Position numbers and translations under genes: made by a program. The notes under the pieces are model-generated. The model made no database searches and had not been told where the DNA came from. It saw only the letters and a program-made list of their open reading frames with translations. Shown here piece after piece: positions 6,866-10,714 of a stretch of 10,714 bases of DNA (its first letter is position 1; each line of letters starts with the position of its first letter). The DNA is from Trichomonas tenax (lineage: Eukaryota; Parabasalia; Trichomonadida; Trichomonadidae). The stretch is taken from the NCBI GenBank assembly GCA_023091735.1, contig JALKBU010001468.1, forward strand, positions 1-10,714. The letters run 5' to 3'.

Positions 6866-7231
6866 ATGCCGAAAAATAATTCTGTTACTTCGAAGCAATC
6901 GATGCACTTGGCCTTCAAGTGCGCTGCTGTCTTAGCTGCCGCCCTTTGGTGCCTCTGCCACTTCGTTCTCCCGCGAAAGGCCGAAATTTACTTCTTCGCA
7001 GGATTAATTTGCGCTATTATTTTCTTCTTCTTAGTTGTTGGCACAGGAAATTACGTAGAAAGCAAAAATCCAAACAAGCACGCTGGGTGGCTCTATATCC
7101 TTGGATGTGAAGCCGCCGCTGCTTTCTTTTCTTATACAATTCACCCAATTTGTATTACAACTTGCATTCTCTTCAGTTTCCCGGCTATTGTGTATATTAA
7201 GTACGCCCGTTTCGAACTTTCCAAGAAATAA
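6866..7231 (+). CDS. small four-helix membrane protein of unknown function
   Basis: The product is 121 residues from the ATG at 6866. The frame is open a little further upstream, but the earlier codon at 6857 is TTG, not a normal start in a nuclear gene. Four hydrophobic segments are visible at about 15-35, 41-61, 74-90 and 94-113. They are separated by short loops with LPRKAE, VESKNPNKH and YTIHP. A polar Ser/Lys/Asn-rich head precedes the first span and the chain ends in YARFELSKK, so both ends probably face the cytosol. Six cysteines lie in or near the spans. There is no cleavable signal peptide: the first span is close to the N-terminus but no cleavage site stands out. I do not recognise the family. 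It could be a small ER or vesicle membrane subunit. Third-position GC is like its neighbours, which supports a real gene. Confidence 0.75.
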   Translation: MPKNNSVTSKQSMHLAFKCAAVLAAALWCLCHFVLPRKAEIYFFAGLICAIIFFFLVVGTGNYVESKNPNKHAGWLYILGCEAAAAFFSYTIHPICITTCILFSFPAIVYIKYARFELSKK

Positions 7232-7538
7232 GTTAAACTATTTTAGAATTTACAAAATTTCGATTTTGAATGACGCCTAAACAAATTATATGCTAAAGTT
7301 TATTTCGTTTCATACGGTTCTGAAAGCTATTTCACAGCTTATCAGTTGAATATTGATTTTTCAGAATTATAACGTCAAATAATTGACCAATCATTGGTTA
7401 TAATGATAGAAAATACAGTACATTATTTATATTGTGATCATAGATCGGTCTAAATAAGAATTATATAAAATAAAAATAATAATATGAATAATATCATCTG
7501 ATAGAGGGAAATTCGCCAGAGGTTCATTGCGCCTTCGG
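7232..7538. other. spacer between two converging genes
   Basis: This region is shared by the 3' ends of the plus-strand membrane-protein gene and the minus-strand armadillo-like gene. It holds a small hairpin (AAGCT 7324-7328 with AGCTT 7336-7340) and a perfect 13-base palindrome, ACCAATCATTGGT, at 7386-7398. No gene and no clear AATAAA-type signal on either strand were found. Confidence 0.6.
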
Positions 7539-8888
7539 TCATTCCTCGTTATAAACATCTTTGAGTAAAATTTTGGCAGACTCAACAACAGCCTCATCTT
7601 CGCCCGAAGCAAGCTCATTCAATATGTCGTATGCATCGCATTCTTGAAATACATCAACAATTGTATCTGATGCAATGAATCTACGATTAGAAACAAATAA
7701 TCGGTGGAGAGCAGAGAGGATGTCAGCAGAATGAGCGTCATCGACGATTTCAAGGAAAGGAATCAGTGCTGATACAGTGCGTCCAAATAATAATTCTTTC
7801 AATTGTGTGCCAGAAGCTTTTAGAATAACATCAGCAAGCACAGATGCTGCTGCTTGCCCATCTGCAGTTGATCTTCCATGTATAACACTTATTAATTGAT
7901 GAATGCATGTAAATTCATTTTCACACTTAACTTCTACAAATTCTCTAATGTAATATGGAAACACCTCCATGTATGTTTGAATAAACAGCAGCAATTCAGT
8001 TTGGTTCTCTTGAAGATTTATCATATCAAAATAAATTTTGTTTGTTGGAACAAGTGGTGCTTCAGAAAGAATTTCCGAAGGTACGAAGCATAGCATGATC
8101 CTAAGAATTCTATATCCAAGCCCTCTGAGTCTTGTTAAGCTCGAATTAATCAAGTTTTGATTAACTGTCTCCCACCAGCGTTCTTCGATGCATGCGGATC
8201 TAAATATCTCTATGTTAGAACTTAGTCCGACTGATAATGCTGAAAATGCGAATTCGACGGCTCTAGGTTGAGTTGTAGCGATATATGATTTCAAATTTTG
8301 CAAAAGACCGTGAAAATCGAAATCAGGTATTCCCCTGATCAATTCAAGTTCTTTCCATATGTATCGAGCGCAGCATGAAACTAAACGAACATCATTTGCT
8401 GGAATGTTGTAATGTTCAAGAAAATTTAAACAAAATACCTCGTGTCCAGTAATGCTATTCACTAAAGCTATCATAGTGGGTTTGATTATCATAATATCAT
8501 TGCAAGTTAATAATTTTAAATAAACTGGTAATAATTCTTCTTGATAAAGTATGTGTGATATTCCATAATTATACTCTGTGCAGTAAATTAAGATCCTTAA
8601 TGCAGATTGAACAACAATTGTATTATCTATTGTTAAACATTGCAAAAACAAACTCAAAAACTCATCATTAACGATATATTCAAGTAGTTTTGGATTGTAC
8701 TTGTACGTGTTCTTAATGAATTCAGCGAGTTCAAGGAGATCTGTCTCTAAAATTGAAATATCAAATTTTGAGGAATGAAGATAATCAAGATGTGACTGAA
8801 GAAACTCCATCTCGCTTTCGGAGAAAGAGTCCCGCAAACTAATATTTTGTCTTCCTTTTGCTTCTGTCTCTGATTTGATTGATATCAT
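7539..8888 (-). CDS. armadillo/HEAT-like helical repeat protein
   Basis: The 449-residue protein reads as an all-helical solenoid. Repeating helix pairs rich in Leu, Ile and Ala are visible at about 45-85, 92-128, 135-160, 212-232, 255-270, 345-357, 372-402 and 415-446. The C-terminal unit, with FQECDAYDILNELASGEDEAVVESA (written here in key residues: C417, L423, L426, A437, L441), resembles the last armadillo repeat of importin-alpha. The N-terminus is acidic and Ser-rich, and lacks the Arg/Lys-rich importin-beta-binding segment, so a classical import adaptor is not supported. A WW pair lies at 238-239 and a CC pair at 172-173. By family, such proteins are binding scaffolds; the partner here is unknown. 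The ATG at 8888-8886 is the first in frame and follows a 21-bp palindrome. Stop is TGA. Confidence 0.8.
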   Translation of the reverse strand: MISIKSETEAKGRQNISLRDSFSESEMEFLQSHLDYLHSSKFDISILETDLLELAEFIKNTYKYNPKLLEYIVNDEFLSLFLQCLTIDNTIVVQSALRILIYCTEYNYGISHILYQEELLPVYLKLLTCNDIMIIKPTMIALVNSITGHEVFCLNFLEHYNIPANDVRLVSCCARYIWKELELIRGIPDFDFHGLLQNLKSYIATTQPRAVEFAFSALSVGLSSNIEIFRSACIEERWWETVNQNLINSSLTRLRGLGYRILRIMLCFVPSEILSEAPLVPTNKIYFDMINLQENQTELLLFIQTYMEVFPYYIREFVEVKCENEFTCIHQLISVIHGRSTADGQAAASVLADVILKASGTQLKELLFGRTVSALIPFLEIVDDAHSADILSALHRLFVSNRRFIASDTIVDVFQECDAYDILNELASGEDEAVVESAKILLKDVYNEE

Positions 8889-8902
8889 TGATTAATTTGA
8901 CT

Positions 8903-8923
8903 TTTGACACTTTACGTGTCAAA
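8903..8923. promoter_or_regulatory. perfect palindrome TTTGACAC-N5-GTGTCAAA upstream of the armadillo-like gene
   Basis: Two perfect 8-base arms are separated by five bases, 15 to 35 bases before the start codon of the minus-strand gene. Symmetry, length and position fit a binding site for a dimeric protein. Further upstream the same TGACA core forms a second, wider inverted pair, TGTCAA (8985-8990) and TTGACA (9003-9008). The word TGATCACA occurs at 8946-8953 and again inside a palindrome at 9062-9071. The role is inferred. Confidence 0.4.
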
Positions 8924-10474
8924 GTATTTTCATCATTGCTACTTTTGATCACACTTGGTTATAGCATAGAAATTTAGATGAGTATGTCAATATCGCCATA
9001 AGTTGACAATATGGTTTTGTTATCTAATGACATAAACCAAAAATATTTCTTAATCAATATGTGTGATCACATAAAATATATCATGTTTCGATTTGCAATA
9101 CACATCAACGGTTATATGAGCAACTAGTTTAAAATATCTATATTTTGTTTGACATGTTTTAATTTAAGACTGCTGCTAGAAGGAGAATACATTATTAGAT
9201 TCGTCCATGCGTAGTTTGAACATAATTTTTCTTTGCAGAATCGAAATTCCAAGATGCTCTTTAAGTAGAATAAAAAAAATAAGATTTTAAGCTCGGAGAT
9301 TCATTTAATAATGATCATGATATATTCGGTGGGCAAGTAATAAGGCTTACAATCGTATTCTATGGTATATCATTTCGTAGGTAGCAGGGTCCGGCTATAT
9401 TTAGTATGATAACAACTAATTTTGAATTTTGCAAATAGCAATTTGTGAGGCAAAAAAACATGTAAAAGTAAATATAATAAGATAGTTATGCTATTCAGGA
9501 GAGGTAAAAGCGGTTAAAAGAGAAGCCAAAAATAAGGCGAGACGCAGTTTTAAAACATTCATCTAAAAATGTTTTGAGAAGAAAAGAATTGAATTATATT
9601 CAGAAATATTTTTATTTTGAAAGACCGACGATTATTATTCAGAATTTTAGAAATATTTACAAATTTTATCGCAAATACAAAAAAAAGTTGCTAAATGGAG
9701 CTGTTTTCGTGATATTCAGGATTATTACAAAATGTCAATACTATTGATGCTATCATTTCGTTATTTTGAAGAGGTAAAACTGGAGAAGTAATCGGCGTCA
9801 CATATTATAATATGTTAACAAAAATATGTTCTTGCTTCGTATATAATATGTGTATATATTTTGAAAATAAATTGCTGAATTAAAATAGCTCTAAGTCTCT
9901 ATTTCAACGAAAAAATGCAACAAAAGTATTTATGATCAAAAAAATTAAATAATCTTTTGTTAAAAAAGGGTGAGATAAAGCCGAATGCGATGATGATAAT
10001 ATGATGGCTTATCACCTGCATATGTATCCTATTAAATATCAATACCCAATCTGTTCATTTTTAGTAATCCTGATTTTATCTCGTTATTATTCACCTGATT
10101 TGTCCATTTTTAACGCAAACAAATCAGTGTCTACTAAATGTTGGACTTACAGGATAAAAATGTGTTGCTTTTTATTCGCAAAATATTTAATCTTAATTTG
10201 CAATCCTTACTTTTCATCCAGACAGCATGCAAACAACATGAGTAATGATAATCCGTCAGTTAACATCAAAATAAATCAAGATATTTTTTTGATATAATAT
10301 TGAATAATATATTTTTCGTGCTTTATATATCCACAGCATTTTAGATGGGAAAATTTTTCATTTGCCACCAAAATTAGACCTTAAATATTCATACTGGTGG
10401 AGAAAAATCGAGATGTTTGAGTAGGCGTAGAAAATTCAGTGGGGACTGGGACAAAATAGAACAACGTGCTTTTC
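8924..10474. other. long gene-free AT-rich region with short inverted repeats
   Basis: I see no credible gene in about 1.5 kb. Short inverted repeats are frequent: TGTGATCACA (9062-9071), AAAACATT/AATGTTTT (9552-9559 and 9568-9575), the 16-base palindrome ACATATTATAATATGT (9800-9815), and CTGATTTGT/ACAAATCAG (10095-10103 and 10119-10127). The phrase GAGGTAAAA occurs at about 9501 and 9770 in partly similar surroundings, a possible old duplication. An open frame at 10001-10297 is rich in rare Tyr, Ile and His runs and looks like chance. Confidence 0.6.
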
Positions 10475-10502
10475 TGACATGTAACTTATTTTTGACATGT
10501 AG
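10475..10502 (+). promoter_or_regulatory. second pair of TGACATGTA motifs
   Basis: TGACATGTAA at 10475-10484 and TGACATGTAG at 10493-10502 are 18 bases apart in the same orientation. An inverted TGTCA follows at 10511-10515. The word matches the pair before the SNARE gene. Here it lies about 90-115 bases before an ATG at 10588 that opens a short coding-like stretch. Confidence 0.35.
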
Positions 10503-10587
10503 AGTCAGGATGTCAAAATAAAGGAAAGTGACGTGTTTTCGTGGGAAAAAATGGAAAAGTGTCAATAGGTTGAAATAGATTGAACTC

Positions 10588-10714
10588 ATGTTGGAAGCCA
10601 AAGAAGACTTCATTATGAGTAGTTGTGACCTCATTGTGAAGGATGACCTGGTGATCTAGCAGAGATGCATCCAGATGCCTATTCAACAGAAGCATGATTC
10701 GATGCATGGCGAGG
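10588..10714 (+). pseudogene. coding-like but interrupted fragment at the right edge
   Basis: The DNA from about 10580 onward is richer in G and C than the preceding 1.6 kb. From the ATG at 10588 the frame reads MLEAKEDFIMSSCDLIVKDD and then reaches a TAG at 10657-10659, after which the same frame stays open to the edge. The peptide looks like protein, but the stop makes an intact gene unlikely. The minus strand is also open from the edge down to a stop at 10515-10513 (67 codons, Phe- and His-rich). Which strand, if either, was ever coding cannot be settled here. It may be the end of a decayed gene or mobile element. No family is recognised. Confidence 0.25.

Noticed and set aside
10001..10297. 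98-codon open frame on the plus strand
   Set aside because: The peptide has odd Tyr/Ile/His/Cys-rich composition, no motif, and base composition like the surrounding gene-free DNA. It spans an inverted repeat.
1..10714. Spliceosomal introns of the trichomonad type
   Set aside because: No GTATGT start paired with an ACTAACACACAG-like end was seen, and all main genes are open from end to end.

Overview
The window looks like nuclear DNA from an AT-rich, intron-poor protist, most likely a parabasalid (trichomonad, Tritrichomonas- or Trichomonas-like). Five intact genes are read in the standard code without visible introns. Products are eukaryotic: a VAMP7-type SNARE, a UBE2S-type ubiquitin-conjugating enzyme, and a GAF-domain cyclic-nucleotide phosphodiesterase. 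Start codons lie close to short upstream motifs, and one, TCATTATTTT 15 nt before the E2 start, fits the trichomonad initiator consensus TCAYW. The placement rests on architecture and gene style, not on a marker gene, so it is an inference.

Layout. 1-82 may hold the first 27 codons of a gene running off the left edge on the minus strand. 83-828 is non-coding and AT-rich. It carries a two-copy 56-bp repeat (213-313), a strong pair of stem-loops (310-416), a degraded coding-like stretch on the minus strand (483-639), and a pair of TGACATGTAA motifs (720 and 761). Four genes then follow on the plus strand: longin R-SNARE (829-1530), UBE2S-like E2 (1848-2375), four-GAF phosphodiesterase (2733-6371) and a small four-helix membrane protein (6866-7231). 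An armadillo-like solenoid protein (7539-8888) lies on the minus strand and converges on the membrane-protein gene. 8889 to the right edge is mostly empty, AT-rich DNA with many short inverted repeats. Coding-like but interrupted sequence appears again in the last ~130 bases.

The genes do not form a pathway or operon. Spacers are 300-500 bp and functions are unrelated: vesicle fusion, APC/C-linked ubiquitin chain elongation, cyclic-nucleotide signalling, an unknown membrane role and an unknown scaffold. The best second looks are the E2 with its kept C-terminal Arg-Leu tail, the unusual four-GAF phosphodiesterase, the tandem hairpins at 310-416, and TGACA-core motifs that sit just upstream of several starts and form a perfect 21-bp palindrome before the armadillo-like gene. 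I found no CRISPR, tRNA, rRNA or intact mobile element, and no clear new multi-gene system.
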